A DNA stretch of 64,000 nucleotides from Nocardioides daedukensis (GTDB lineage: Bacteria > Actinomycetota > Actinomycetes > Propionibacteriales > Nocardioidaceae), in contig NZ_JACCAA010000001.1 of NCBI RefSeq assembly GCF_013408415.1, positions 1,922,001 to 1,986,000 of the forward strand. The letters run 5' to 3'. Below, piece after piece: positions 42,623 to 53,248 of the stretch. A program made the position numbers and the translations under genes. A model generated the notes under the pieces. It was given only the letters and a program-made list of their open reading frames with translations, was not told the origin of the DNA and did no database searches. The stretch's first letter is position 1; each line of letters starts with the position of its first letter.

Positions 42623-43800
42623 GCACGAAGAACACCCGCGTCGGCCCACTGGCCTCGTCGTCGCAGGCGTCCACCGGGCCGAAGCTCGACATCGACGCGC
42701 TCCTCGACAACCCCGCCACCGGGATCATCGTCTGCTGCGGTTCCGGCGGGGTCGGCAAGACCACGACCTCGGCAGCACTGGCCCTGAGGGCCGCCGAGCG
42801 CGGCCGCAAGGTCGTCGTGCTCACCATCGATCCGGCCCGTCGACTGGCCCAGTCGATGGGCATCGAGGCGCTGGACAACACTCCGCGACCGGTCGTCGGG
42901 ATCACGTCCGGGACCGGATCCCTCGACGCGATGATGCTGGACATGAAGCGGACCTTCGACGAGGTCGTGGAGGGCCAGGCCAGCCCGGAGAAGGCGAAGC
43001 AGATCCTGGAGAACCCCTTCTACATCGCCCTGTCGAGCTCGTTCGCGGGCACGCAGGAATACATGGCGATGGAGAAGCTGGGCCAGATCCACGGCGATGC
43101 CCAGAAGACCGGTGACTACGACCTGATCGTCGTGGACACCCCGCCGAGCAGGTCGGCGCTGGACTTCCTCGATGCGCCCGAGCGACTGAGCAGCTTCCTC
43201 GACGGGAAGTTCATCCGCCTGCTGCTGGCCCCGGCCCGCGGCCCGGCCAAGCTGATGACCGCCGGCTTCTCGATGATGACCAAGGCCCTGACGAAGATCG
43301 TGGGCGCCTCGGTCCTCCAGGACCTGCAGACCTTCGTGACCGCCTTCGACACCCTTTTCGGTGGGTTCCGGGCGCGTGCCCAGAAGACCTTCGAGCTGCT
43401 CCAGGCCGACGGTACGGCGTTCCTCGTCGTCGCCGCGCCCGAACCGGACGCCCTGCGCGAGGCGGCGTACTTCGTCGAGCGGCTCAACGGTGAGGACATG
43501 CCCCTGGCCGGTCTCGTCGTGAACCGGGCCAGCGCGGCCCCGAACACCACGTTGAGCGCCGACGAGGCGATGGCTGCCGCGGAGCGACTGCGCCGCCAGG
43601 ACTCGGATGCCGAGCTCCCGGCGGGCCTGCTGCGGCTGCACGCGGACCGGGTCCGGATCGTGGCCAGGGAGAAGCTGCTGCGGGAGCGGTTCAGCGCGGC
43701 GCACCCTGCGGTGGCCACGGCGGTGGTGCCGGCACTCTCCACCGACGTGCACGACCTTGCGGGCCTGCGCACGGTGGGCGAGCTGCTCAGCGTGAACTGA
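42619..43800 (+). CDS. ArsA/GET3-family ATPase, second of a pair (Rv3680-like)
   Basis: 393 residues. Walker A CCGSGGVGKTTTSAALAL (GKTT type, without the signature first Lys of the partner), DPARRLAQSMG (switch I), IVVDTPPSRSALDFLDAP (switch II). Hydrophobic stretches near 190-230 (LLLAPARGPAKLM, AGFSMMTKAL) could bind a membrane-protein or lipid client. ATG 42619 is chosen because GGAGGGA lies 5-6 bases upstream; a longer reading frame from 42574 lacks this. It probably acts as a heterodimer with the first ATPase. Confidence 0.92.
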   Translation: MSTKNTRVGPLASSSQASTGPKLDIDALLDNPATGIIVCCGSGGVGKTTTSAALALRAAERGRKVVVLTIDPARRLAQSMGIEALDNTPRPVVGITSGTGSLDAMMLDMKRTFDEVVEGQASPEKAKQILENPFYIALSSSFAGTQEYMAMEKLGQIHGDAQKTGDYDLIVVDTPPSRSALDFLDAPERLSSFLDGKFIRLLLAPARGPAKLMTAGFSMMTKALTKIVGASVLQDLQTFVTAFDTLFGGFRARAQKTFELLQADGTAFLVVAAPEPDALREAAYFVERLNGEDMPLAGLVVNRASAAPNTTLSADEAMAAAERLRRQDSDAELPAGLLRLHADRVRIVAREKLLRERFSAAHPAVATAVVPALSTDVHDLAGLRTVGELLSVN

Positions 43801-43814
43801 GCCAGCGGGCGTCA

Positions 43815-43848
43815 GAGTTGCGTGCACCCAGAACGGTGGACGCAGCTC
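43815..43848 (+). terminator. Imperfect hairpin after the ArsA-like pair
   Basis: GAGTTGCGTGCAC (43815-43827) can pair with 43836-43848 with one mismatch and one G-U pair around an 8-base loop, 14 bases past the stop of the second ATPase gene. Confidence 0.45.
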
Positions 43849-43916
43849 AATGATCCGCGGTCAGGGACCTAATCCCAGGCTGTCGAGCCCGGGCCGTCAA
43901 GCCCAGGCCGTCGGGC

Positions 43917-44201
43917 TCAGACCAGGGCCCCGTCCTTGTGACCGGCCTTGGCTGCCTCGAGCACCGAACGCCACGAGGCGGCCGGCTTGCGACGCAGGAG
44001 TGCGCGACGCTCGCGCTCGGTCATGCCACCCCAGACACCCCACTCGATCTGGTTGTCCAGCGCTTCGGCGAGGCACTCGGTGCGCACCGGGCAGGTCCCG
44101 CACACGGCCTTGGCCTTGTTCTGCTCGGCTCCACGCACGAACAGCTCATCAGGAGCAGCCTGACGGCAAGCAGCGGCCGATGCCCAGTCTTCAACCCACA
44201 C
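43917..44201 (-). CDS. wblA: WhiB-family [Fe-S] regulator, WblA/WhiB4 type
   Basis: 94 residues. Four Fe-S ligand Cys: AACRQAAPDELF, then AVCGTCPVRTEC (C-x2-C-x5-C), followed by the turn GVWGGMTERERRALLRR and a basic C-terminal DNA-binding helix. GTG start chosen since it gives the WblA N-terminus MWVEDWASAAACR and has GGGGA 5 bases upstream; a longer reading frame would add 36 low-quality residues. Position between the ArsA pair and ponA2 equals whiB4 in mycobacteria. Redox-sensitive regulator, in Streptomyces WblA represses antibiotic production and controls development. Confidence 0.93.
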   Translation of the reverse strand: MWVEDWASAAACRQAAPDELFVRGAEQNKAKAVCGTCPVRTECLAEALDNQIEWGVWGGMTERERRALLRRKPAASWRSVLEAAKAGHKDGALV

Positions 44202-44337
44202 GATGTCCCCACATCCATCCGAGATGGCAGGCCCTTGCGGACCTCCAACTTGGGTCTGAACCCCCCACGGGCCAATCCCCAAGTCATAAGTTAGGCAATG
44301 CATGCGCAATCCAACAGACTCAGTTCGGCCAAACCTC

Positions 44338-44355
44338 CTAGTCAGAAAGGACTAG
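44338..44355. promoter_or_regulatory. Inverted repeat in the wblA-ponA2 divergent promoter region
   Basis: CTAGTC (44338-44343) and GACTAG (44350-44355) flank a 6-base spacer, 53 bases upstream of the ponA2 -10 (TAGTCT, 44408-44413). The region 44202-44407 holds no other gene. A dimeric regulator could bind here; WblA itself or an envelope-stress factor are possibilities. Confidence 0.35.
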
Positions 44356-44420
44356 TGCCCAACCCCTCGGATGCGTCCAGAAGTCGGGCCCTCGAAGGGC
44401 GCTCACGTAGTCTTTGCCCC

Positions 44421-46838
44421 ATGTCTGCCCCTGAAGGAGATGGCTCGCGGGTCACTTCCGTGCTCGCGCACCTTGGATCCATGGTCGCCGTGGCCGCCAT
44501 CCTCGGCGTCGTCACGGCAGGCCTGGCGATCCCGTTCGCCACCGTGGTCGGGATGACCGCACAGGACGTGGCCGACTCCGTCAACGATCTCCCCGACGAG
44601 CTCGAGACCAAGGCCCTCCCGCAGCGGACCCGCATCCTGGCCAAGGACGGCAGCACGCTGGCCACTCTCTATGACGAGAACCGCGTCAACGTCCCGCTGA
44701 CGCAGGTCTCCAAGACCATGCGCCAGGCGATCGTCGCCATCGAGGACTACCGCTTCTACCAGCACGGTGCCCTCGACCTGAAGGGCACGCTGCGCGCCTT
44801 CGTCACCAATCAGGCCTCGGGCTCGACCCGCCAAGGTGGCTCCTCGATCACCCAGCAGATGGTGAAGCTGACCCTGCTCAACCAGGCGAAGACCGAGGCC
44901 GAGCGCAAGGCCGCGATGGAGGACACCTTCGCGCGCAAGATCCGCGAGCTCCAATATGCGATCGGGTTCGAGAAGAACTACTCCAAGGACTGGATCCTCG
45001 AGCGCTACCTGAACATCGCCTACTTCGGTGACGGCGTCTACGGCATCCAGGCCGCCGCCCGCCACTACTTCAGCAAGGACGCGCGCAAGCTCAACCTGCG
45101 CGAGTCGGCCACCCTCGCCGGGCTCGTGAAGAACCCGGTCGGCTATGACCCCACGTCCTTCCCCGACAAGGCCCTGGCCCGGCGCAACCTGGTCCTCGAC
45201 CGGATGGCCCAGCTCAACGTGGTCGCCACCAAGACCGCGGAGTCCACCAAGAACCAGGACCTCAACCTCAAGATCACGCCGAACCGCAACGGCTGTCTCT
45301 TCTCCGAGGCTCCGTTCTTCTGCGACTACGTCGTGAACTATCTCAAGGCCGACCCGGCACTGGGCAAGACCCGCGAGGAGCGGGCCGACCTGCTCACCTC
45401 GGGAGGCCTGACCATCAAGACCACCATTGATCCGCGGTTCCAGAAGGCCGCCGACAAGTCGGTCCAGTCCCACGTCTATGCCCCCGAGCAGGCCGTCGGC
45501 GCACTCGCCCTGCTGGAGCCCAAGACCGGCAACGTGCGGGCCCTGTCCCAGTCGCGTCCGATGGGCTCGAAGAAGGGCAAGGGCGAGACCTACATCAACT
45601 ACACCGTGCCCAAGGAGGTCGGCGGTGCCCGCGGCTTCCAGGCCGGCTCGACGTTCAAGGTCTTCGTCCTGGCCCAGGCGATCAACCAGAAGATCCCGCT
45701 GACCACGACGATCGACTCGCCCGAGCGCAAGACCTTCCAGGAGGAGGCCTACGAGAACTGCGGCGGCGTGCCCTACGGCAACGGCGAGTTCTCGGTGCCC
45801 AACTCCACCCAGTCCGGCCCGATGAACCTCTACACCGGCACCCGGCTCTCGGTGAACACCTTCTTCATGGCCCTCGAGCAGATGACCGGACTGTGCAAGC
45901 CCTACAGCCTGGCTCGCAAGATGGGGGTCAACCTGACCAATCCCAACGGCGGTGCGGAGGGTGCGGCAGAGCGCGTTCCCAACTTCCCGCTCGGCGTGGC
46001 CGACGCCACCCCGCTGGAGATGGCCGAGGCGTATGCGACCTTCGCCGCCCGTGGCGTCCACTGCGATGCTCGTCCGGTGGCCGTGATCCAGGATGCCAAC
46101 GGCACCACGGTGAAGAAGTACTCCAAGAAGTGCGACCGGGTGATGCCCGCTGCCTCCGCCGACGCCGTCAACGACATCCTGCGGGGCGTCAACGAGGCCG
46201 GAGGCTTCGGCTACCAGAACAACATCCAGCCGAACCAGCCCTCGGCCGGCAAGACCGGTACGACCAACTCGGCCAACTCGGTGTGGTTCGTGGGTTACAC
46301 CCCGACCCTGGCCGGCGCATCGATGATCGCCGGCGCCAACGCCGACGGCAGCCCGTCCTCGCTGATCGGCAAGAGCGTCGGTGGCACCAGGCTCTTCAAT
46401 GCCTCGGGCTCCGGCACGGCCGGCCCGATGTGGGGCGACACGTTCAAGGCGATCCAGCAGTGGTTGCCCGACGAGAACTTCGTCAAGCCTGATGCCAGCG
46501 CCATCGCCGGAGTCCCCAAGATGGTCCCCTCGACCGGCGGGATGTCCCCGAGCCAGGCCACGGACCTCCTCGAGCAGGCTGGCTTCCAGGTCGCCGACGG
46601 CGGTATGCGCGACACCGGCTATCCCCGCGGCACCGTCGCCTACACGAACCCCTCGGGTGGCTCCCAGGCACCGAGCGGGAGCGTCGTCACGCTCTACATC
46701 TCGACCGGTCAGCGCAACGTCGCCCCGAAGCCCGACCCCAAGCCGAGCACGACCAGCAAGCCCGAGGATCGCTCGAGCCCACGGGACCGGGACGATGACG
46801 ACGACCGCGGCCGGGGGCGCGGTCGCGGCCGAGGCTGA
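44421..46838 (+). CDS. ponA2: Bifunctional penicillin-binding protein PonA2 with PASTA domain
   Basis: 805 residues. One N-terminal helix (about 20-45). Transglycosylase GT51 with catalytic Glu in VAIEDYRFYQHGALD, GGSSITQQMVK and ERYLNIAYFG; transpeptidase with the active Ser in AGSTFKVF (SxxK), SVN in RLSVNTFF and GKTGTT. A PASTA domain follows (about 705-775), then a tail of Asp-rich and Arg-Gly repeats. It polymerises and cross-links peptidoglycan outside the membrane. ATG 44421 is chosen because TAGTCT ends 7 bases upstream (leaderless). The order wblA-ponA2 matches mycobacterial whiB4-ponA2. Confidence 0.96.
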   Translation: MSAPEGDGSRVTSVLAHLGSMVAVAAILGVVTAGLAIPFATVVGMTAQDVADSVNDLPDELETKALPQRTRILAKDGSTLATLYDENRVNVPLTQVSKTMRQAIVAIEDYRFYQHGALDLKGTLRAFVTNQASGSTRQGGSSITQQMVKLTLLNQAKTEAERKAAMEDTFARKIRELQYAIGFEKNYSKDWILERYLNIAYFGDGVYGIQAAARHYFSKDARKLNLRESATLAGLVKNPVGYDPTSFPDKALARRNLVLDRMAQLNVVATKTAESTKNQDLNLKITPNRNGCLFSEAPFFCDYVVNYLKADPALGKTREERADLLTSGGLTIKTTIDPRFQKAADKSVQSHVYAPEQAVGALALLEPKTGNVRALSQSRPMGSKKGKGETYINYTVPKEVGGARGFQAGSTFKVFVLAQAINQKIPLTTTIDSPERKTFQEEAYENCGGVPYGNGEFSVPNSTQSGPMNLYTGTRLSVNTFFMALEQMTGLCKPYSLARKMGVNLTNPNGGAEGAAERVPNFPLGVADATPLEMAEAYATFAARGVHCDARPVAVIQDANGTTVKKYSKKCDRVMPAASADAVNDILRGVNEAGGFGYQNNIQPNQPSAGKTGTTNSANSVWFVGYTPTLAGASMIAGANADGSPSSLIGKSVGGTRLFNASGSGTAGPMWGDTFKAIQQWLPDENFVKPDASAIAGVPKMVPSTGGMSPSQATDLLEQAGFQVADGGMRDTGYPRGTVAYTNPSGGSQAPSGSVVTLYISTGQRNVAPKPDPKPSTTSKPEDRSSPRDRDDDDDRGRGRGRGRG

Positions 46839-46917
46839 TCAACCAGGCTGATCAACGGGTTGATCAATCGGGTTGATCGACCGGTTGGCCAGCCGGCTCA
46901 ACCGGATCAACCAGCAA
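46835..46917. repeat. Tract of repeated GTTGATC/GATCAAC units
   Basis: Between ponA2 and the convergent GatB/YqeY gene lie six GATCAAC- or GTTGATC-containing units; TGATCAAC (46849-46856) and GTTGATCA (46859-46866) form an 18-bp palindrome. A transcript could fold into several alternative hairpins, so it may act as terminator for both genes. Confidence 0.6.
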
Positions 46918-47368
46918 GCTGGCGGCGTACCTCCGCGGCCACCACGTTGCCGTCCGCCTTGCCCTTCACCTGGGGCTGGACGACGCCCATCACCTTGCCC
47001 ATGGCCTTCATGCCCTGACCGGCGGATCCGGTCTGCTCGACGGCGGCGGTGACGATGCCGACGATCTCGTCGACGCTGAGCTGCGTGGGCAGGTAGTCCT
47101 CGATCACGACGAGCTCGGCGCGCTCCTTGGCCGCCATCTCCGCGCGACCACCGTCGGCGAAGGCGGTCGCGGCCTCGCGACGCTTCTTGGCCTCGGTGGA
47201 CAGCACCGCGATGATGTCCTCGTCGCTCAGCTGGACTGCGGTCTTGCCGGCGACCTCGGCGTTGGTGATCGCCGAGAGCAGCATCCGCACCGTCGAGGAG
47301 CGGATCTCGTCCCGGCTCTTGATGGCGGTGGTCAGGTCAGCGCGGAGACGGTCCTTGAGAGCACTCAT
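46907..47368 (-). CDS. GatB/YqeY domain-containing protein
   Basis: 153 residues. Matches the YqeY family from end to end: MSALKDRLRADLTTAIKSRD start, RSSTVRMLLSAITNAEV, a helical middle, EDYLPTQLSVDEI and the C-terminal MGKVMGVVQPQVKGKADGNVV that resembles the tail domain of GatB amidotransferase. Likely binds tRNA, function unclear. ATG 47368 is chosen because CACAAT on the minus strand (47376-47381) ends 7 bases upstream; a GTG three codons upstream would lie in the promoter. Confidence 0.92.
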   Translation of the reverse strand: MSALKDRLRADLTTAIKSRDEIRSSTVRMLLSAITNAEVAGKTAVQLSDEDIIAVLSTEAKKRREAATAFADGGRAEMAAKERAELVVIEDYLPTQLSVDEIVGIVTAAVEQTGSAGQGMKAMGKVMGVVQPQVKGKADGNVVAAEVRRQLAG

Positions 47369-47394
47369 GTGCACCATTGTGGCAGCCTTGGGCC

Positions 47395-48315
47395 ATGCTC
47401 CTCACCCGGATTCTCGCGGCCGGCACCCTGGCCGGTCTCGCAGTCACCGGGTATGCCGCCGCGGAGGCTCGTGCCTACACCCTGCGCAGGGTCGACCTGC
47501 CCGTCCTGCCCGAGGGCAGCGAGCCGATCCGGGTGCTGCACCTCAGCGACATCCACATGACTCCCGGCCAGCGCAAGAAGCAGCTCTGGCTGCGCAGCCT
47601 GGCCGATCTGAAGCCCGACCTGGTGATCAACACCGGCGACAACCTGTCGCACCGCGAGTCCGTGCCCGTCGTGCTCTCCTCGCTCGGCGGACTGCTCGAC
47701 GTGCCCGGCGCCTATGTGTTCGGTTCCAACGACTACTTCGAGCCGACACCACGCAATCCCTTCAAATATCTCCTCCCAGACGACGGGAAGCGCTTCGTCG
47801 ACCAACCGCAGCTGCCGTGGTCCGATCTGCGCGCAGGCTTCGACCGGGCCGGCTGGCTGAACCTGACCAACCGTCCCGGCGCGCTGAGCGTCAACGGCAC
47901 GTCGATCTCGTTCGTGGGGGTCGACGATCCGCACCTGGGGTATGACGACCTCCCCGCCGTCGCGGGCCCCGCTCCCCTCGCGAGCGACGTTCGGCTCGCG
48001 GTCGCGCACGCGCCCTACCTCCGCGTCCTGGACCAGTTCGCCCAGGACGGCTGGGATGCGATCATCGCCGGCCACACCCACGGCGGCCAGGTCTGCCTGC
48101 CGTTCCACGGCGCCCTCGCCACCAACTGCGACCTCGAGTCGGCGCGCGCCAAGGGGTTGCACCGCCACCCGGCCGACTCCTCCCCCGGCGATCCCGGCTC
48201 AGCGTGGCTGCACGTCTCGGCCGGTCTGGGCACCAGCCCGTACGTCCGTCTGCGTGTCGCCTGCCGCCCGGAGGCGACCCTGCTCCGCCTCGTCCCGCGA
48301 ACCGGCAGTTCTTGA
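47395..48315 (+). CDS. Metallophosphoesterase, membrane-anchored (Rv3683-like)
   Basis: 306 residues. N-terminal hydrophobic segment (about 5-22) and then a calcineurin-like phosphoesterase with all metal motifs: HLSDIHM, INTGDNLS, FGSNDYF (GNHD variant with Ser for His position), and AGHTHGGQVCLP. Related to YkuE-type enzymes that act near the membrane. It follows ponA2/YqeY as in mycobacteria. The last codons overlap a GACCGG-type half repeat (48298-48314). Substrate unknown. Confidence 0.9.
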   Translation: MLLTRILAAGTLAGLAVTGYAAAEARAYTLRRVDLPVLPEGSEPIRVLHLSDIHMTPGQRKKQLWLRSLADLKPDLVINTGDNLSHRESVPVVLSSLGGLLDVPGAYVFGSNDYFEPTPRNPFKYLLPDDGKRFVDQPQLPWSDLRAGFDRAGWLNLTNRPGALSVNGTSISFVGVDDPHLGYDDLPAVAGPAPLASDVRLAVAHAPYLRVLDQFAQDGWDAIIAGHTHGGQVCLPFHGALATNCDLESARAKGLHRHPADSSPGDPGSAWLHVSAGLGTSPYVRLRVACRPEATLLRLVPRTGSS

Positions 48316-48358
48316 GCCGCGAACCTGCAGTTGTTGCGGCTTGAACCTGCAGTTGTTG
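48298..48358. repeat. Three direct half-copies of the intergenic repeat core
   Basis: CGAACCGGCAGTTCTTG (48298-48314), CGAACCTGCAGTTGTTG (48320-48336) and GAACCTGCAGTTGTTG (48343-48358) are spaced 22-23 bases apart in the same orientation. They match one arm of the palindromes at 19240/35625. The first copy spans the stop codon of the metallophosphoesterase gene. Confidence 0.7.
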
Positions 48359-48446
48359 TTGTCCGGCTGCCAGCTGCCGGGCCGATTTCGGGGCACCGGA
48401 CGCCCTCGGGTATGCTCGCCGTGCTCGTGGGCCCATGGCCCGCGAT

Positions 48447-48520
<74 letters not shown>

Positions 48521-48547
48521 CCCATGTGATGTCGCAGGACATCGGAG

Positions 48548-48581
48548 ACACCCGAACCCACGGAAACGTGGGTTCGGGTGT
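48548..48581 (+). terminator. Strong intrinsic terminator behind tRNA-Pro
   Basis: Perfect 15-bp stem (ACACCCGAACCCACG 48548-48562; complement 48567-48581) with GAAA tetraloop and T-rich tail TTTGTCATTT. It lies inside the inserted element, 27 bases after the tRNA. Confidence 0.9.
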
Positions 48582-48584
48582 TTG

Positions 48585-48914
48585 TCATTTCGGGGTTCGT
48601 GGCTGGTAGTCGCGGGTGATGTCGATGGTGAGCTCGCGGAGTAGTTCGCCGGTGATGGCGTGGACGACTCTGACATCGAGGTCATGGATGAGCAGGATGA
48701 CGTGGGTTCGGCTGTGGGTTCGTCCGATGCCGATGTGGCGGAGTTTGCCTGCGACGCGGAGTGTGACGGTGCCGGATTTGTCGCCTCGGCAGGTGTCTGT
48801 TTCTCGGTGAACAGGGCAGTGATGACCAGGCGTGCCTTCGACATGGTCGAGCATCGGCCTCAAGGTGCTGTCTACGATGACGTGAGACAGCGTGTCTCCT
48901 ATGTCTTGAGACAT
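48585..48914 (-). pseudogene. IS481-family transposase, C-terminal fragment
   Basis: A 109-codon frame. Residues 45-109 match the C-terminal end of IS481-type transposases (GTVTLRVAGKLRHIGIGRTH, THVILLIHDLDVRVV, GELLRELTIDITRDYQP); the first 20 residues (MSQDIGDTLSHVIVD) derive from the terminal inverted repeat region. The helix-turn-helix and the DDE catalytic core are gone, consistent with an internal deletion derivative. Confidence 0.8.
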
Positions 48915-48941
48915 CTGTCTCCGATGTCCTGATCCAGCACA

Positions 48942-48957
48942 CTGTCAGCCCGACCCA
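48942..48957 (+). repeat. Direct repeat, right copy
   Basis: CTGTCAGCCCGACCCA, exact copy of 48509-48524, bounding the mini-element on the right. Confidence 0.85.
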
Positions 48958-48960
48958 CCT

Positions 48961-48990
48961 GACTGCCGGATCCCTTGGGGTCCGGCAGTC
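48961..48990 (+). terminator. Probable original tRNA-Pro terminator, displaced by insertion
   Basis: GACTGCCGGA (48961-48970) pairs with TCCGGCAGTC (48981-48990), inner CCC/GGG also pair, followed by TGCATTTC. Directly follows the right copy of the duplicated tRNA end, which is where the native terminator would have stood before the insertion. Confidence 0.7.
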
Positions 48991-49118
48991 TGCATTTCTC
49001 GCCGACTCGCACTCCGGGCGCCACCAGGTCGCCCTTGGGGTGCACCCGAGTTGTACGACGTGGGGCGCGGGGCGAGCACTCCCCGTCAGGTGGCCACGGA
49101 TCTGGCAGACTGCCCGCC

Positions 49119-50135
49119 ATGGCAGACAAGGACCTGGGGGACGGCCCTTCGCTGGAGATGCCCTCATTGGGCAGCATCTTCAAGCGCAAGAAGAAGGACA
49201 AGGGCCCCGCTCCCGACGAGAACACCGTGACCACGGAGGACTTCGACGCCCTTGTGCGCGGCGAGACCACCGAGAAGGCGGCCGACAAGGCCGCCGCCGC
49301 CCCCGAAGCGGATGACGAACCCACCGTGATCGTCCCGGCACTCGAGGACCCGGTCGCCGTCGAGGAGTCCCCGGCACCGGTCGTCGTGGATGAACAGGCC
49401 GACTCGGCGACGCCCGCCGACGCCGAGGAGACCGTCGTACTCGACGAGACTCCGAGCCCAGCCCCCGGGGCGAGCACCGTCAACACTGGGACTTCCACCG
49501 ACGACCCCGACATGGCTCCGGAAGCCGCCGAGGACGACCCCGTCACCATCCTCGACGAGGAGCCCGAGACAACGGTGGAGTCCGCCGCGGCGACCGCGCC
49601 CGTCGCTGCGAGCCCCATCGACCCCAGCCCCGTCGATGTCCCGGAGGACGTGGATCCCGACGAGCACCAGGCAGACGAGGACGAGGAGGAAGTGGATCAG
49701 GCAGACGAGGAGAGCGAACCGCGACCCAAGCGCCAGTTCACCCTCCCCCCGCTCGCGGCGCGCACAGCCTCAGCGATCACCGGCCTGGTGATCGGGCTCG
49801 TGGCCGTGGGGCTCACCTACGGCTCGCTGCGCGGCTGCGAGGCGATCCAGGGCACGAGCAGCTGCGGCTCCCCCGGCTTCTTCCTGCTCGCGGCGATCAT
49901 GATCATCCTCATCGCCCTCGGCAGCTCGCTGCTCGGCGCCTGGAAGGTCGTCGACCCGACCAGCACCAGCTTCCTGGCCGTGGGCCTGCTGGCCGTGATC
50001 GCCCTGCTCTTCCTGGTCCGCGTCATCTTCAGCCCGTGGATGATCGTCGTCATCCCGCTGGTCGCGGTGGTCACCTACACCGCCTCGCACTGGCTCACGT
50101 CGCTGTTCGAGGACGAGGACGTCGTCACCAGCTAG
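49119..50135 (+). CDS. Acidic membrane protein with long disordered N-terminus, function unknown
   Basis: 338 residues. The first 195 residues are low-complexity, rich in Glu, Asp, Ala and Pro, after a basic patch (FKRKKKDKG) that might contact membrane or nucleic acid. Four hydrophobic helices fill about 210-325 (AITGLVIGLVAVGLTYGSL, FFLLAAIMIILIALGSSLLG, FLAVGLLAVIALLFLV, MIVVIPLVAVVTYTASHWL) with a Cys pair in the first loop (GCEAIQGTSSCG). No family recognised. CAGACT (49106-49111) ends 7 bases before the ATG. Confidence 0.8.
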   Translation: MADKDLGDGPSLEMPSLGSIFKRKKKDKGPAPDENTVTTEDFDALVRGETTEKAADKAAAAPEADDEPTVIVPALEDPVAVEESPAPVVVDEQADSATPADAEETVVLDETPSPAPGASTVNTGTSTDDPDMAPEAAEDDPVTILDEEPETTVESAAATAPVAASPIDPSPVDVPEDVDPDEHQADEDEEEVDQADEESEPRPKRQFTLPPLAARTASAITGLVIGLVAVGLTYGSLRGCEAIQGTSSCGSPGFFLLAAIMIILIALGSSLLGAWKVVDPTSTSFLAVGLLAVIALLFLVRVIFSPWMIVVIPLVAVVTYTASHWLTSLFEDEDVVTS

Positions 50136-50146
50136 ACCGAAGACGA

Positions 50147-50179
50147 ACAACGCCCCCGCACCGAGCGCGGGGGCGTTGT
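50147..50179. terminator. Bidirectional terminator
   Basis: Perfect 13-bp stem ACAACGCCCCCGC (50147-50159) with complement at 50167-50179 and a 7-base loop, between the convergent membrane-protein and asd genes. Confidence 0.85.
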
Positions 50180-50204
50180 CGTTCGCCGGGGACGGCGAGG
50201 TCGA

Positions 50205-52558
<2,354 letters not shown>

Positions 52559-52651
52559 TTGAATTCCTCACACGTTGAAACGCCGCACCCGTGAGTACGA
52601 CGTCAGCTCCGGCCGCCAGCGACGCTGCTGCAGGCCAACTCAGGCCAAATC

Positions 52652-53248
52652 CTACCGGGGATCGCTCGCCGCGCCGTCCAGCATCTCATCGGCGGCAGCG
52701 ACCTGCTCCTGCTCGATCTCGAAGTCGGCGTCGAGTCGATCGTGGGTGACGATCGATTGCAGCGCGCGGAGCACGCCGGAGGCCTCGCTGCCCCATGAGG
52801 AGACATAGGAGAACTGCCACCACCACAGCGCTTCGTCGACCCGGCCAGCCTTGTGGTGACGCAGGCCGTGCGCGAGAGCGGTGGCGATGCTGGTCAGGTC
52901 GTCGGAGAGCATCGAGGTGACGATCTCCGGCTCGCCGTAGGTGTCGAACACCTCGGCATAGATGTCGACGCCGTCGAGCATCCGCGCCAGGCGCAGGCGC
53001 ATCTCGTCGAGGTCGGGATCGGGGCCGGCGTCGGGCTGGAACTCCTCCGCGGTGGAGAAGTCGGCCTGTACGCCGAGTCGCGCGCCGGCCAGCAGCACCT
53101 GGGAGACCTCGAGCAGCAGCAGGGAGATCCCGCGACCACCGTCGGCATCGTGGGCGATCGCCTGCAGCGCGACCAGGAAACTCTCGACCTGGTCGGCGAT
53201 CTGTTGCGCGAACTCTTCGAGCTCAGGGTCCACCACTGTCTCAGTCAT
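52652..53248 (-). CDS. DUF5063 domain-containing protein
   Basis: 198 residues, acidic and helical. The DUF5063 signature includes [41 protein letters not shown] and [23 protein letters not shown], a Trp-rich core. No catalytic motif is visible. ATG 53248 overlaps the recR end by 8 bases, so it is expressed with ybaB and recR; a role linked to recombinational repair or just co-expression cannot be decided. Confidence 0.85.
   Translation of the reverse strand: MTETVVDPELEEFAQQIADQVESFLVALQAIAHDADGGRGISLLLLEVSQVLLAGARLGVQADFSTAEEFQPDAGPDPDLDEMRLRLARMLDGVDIYAEVFDTYGEPEIVTSMLSDDLTSIATALAHGLRHHKAGRVDEALWWWQFSYVSSWGSEASGVLRALQSIVTHDRLDADFEIEQEQVAAADEMLDGAASDPR

Larger units (their letters stand above)
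48525..48941. mobile_element. 417-bp IS481-family-derived mini-element inserted at tRNA-Pro
   Basis: Both ends begin TGTG and share the 15-base inverted core AGGACATCGGAGACA (48536-48550; inverted at 48916-48930), each placed 11 bases from the end. 22 of the outermost 26 bases are the same in both ends. The element is bounded by the exact 16-bp direct repeat. Inside it keeps only the C-terminal part of an IS481 transposase on the minus strand and a strong terminator hairpin near the left end. It is too short to move by itself and would need a transposase in trans. Confidence 0.8.

Noticed and set aside
41496..43800. Arsenic resistance operon (ArsA pair)
   Set aside because: No ArsB, ArsR or ArsD and no Cys metal site seen in the ATPases; the pair matches the Rv3679/Rv3680 GET3-like proteins next to whiB4.
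44403..46061. Minus-strand 552-codon frame opposite ponA2
   Set aside because: Shadow of ponA2, whose transglycosylase and transpeptidase motifs are complete.
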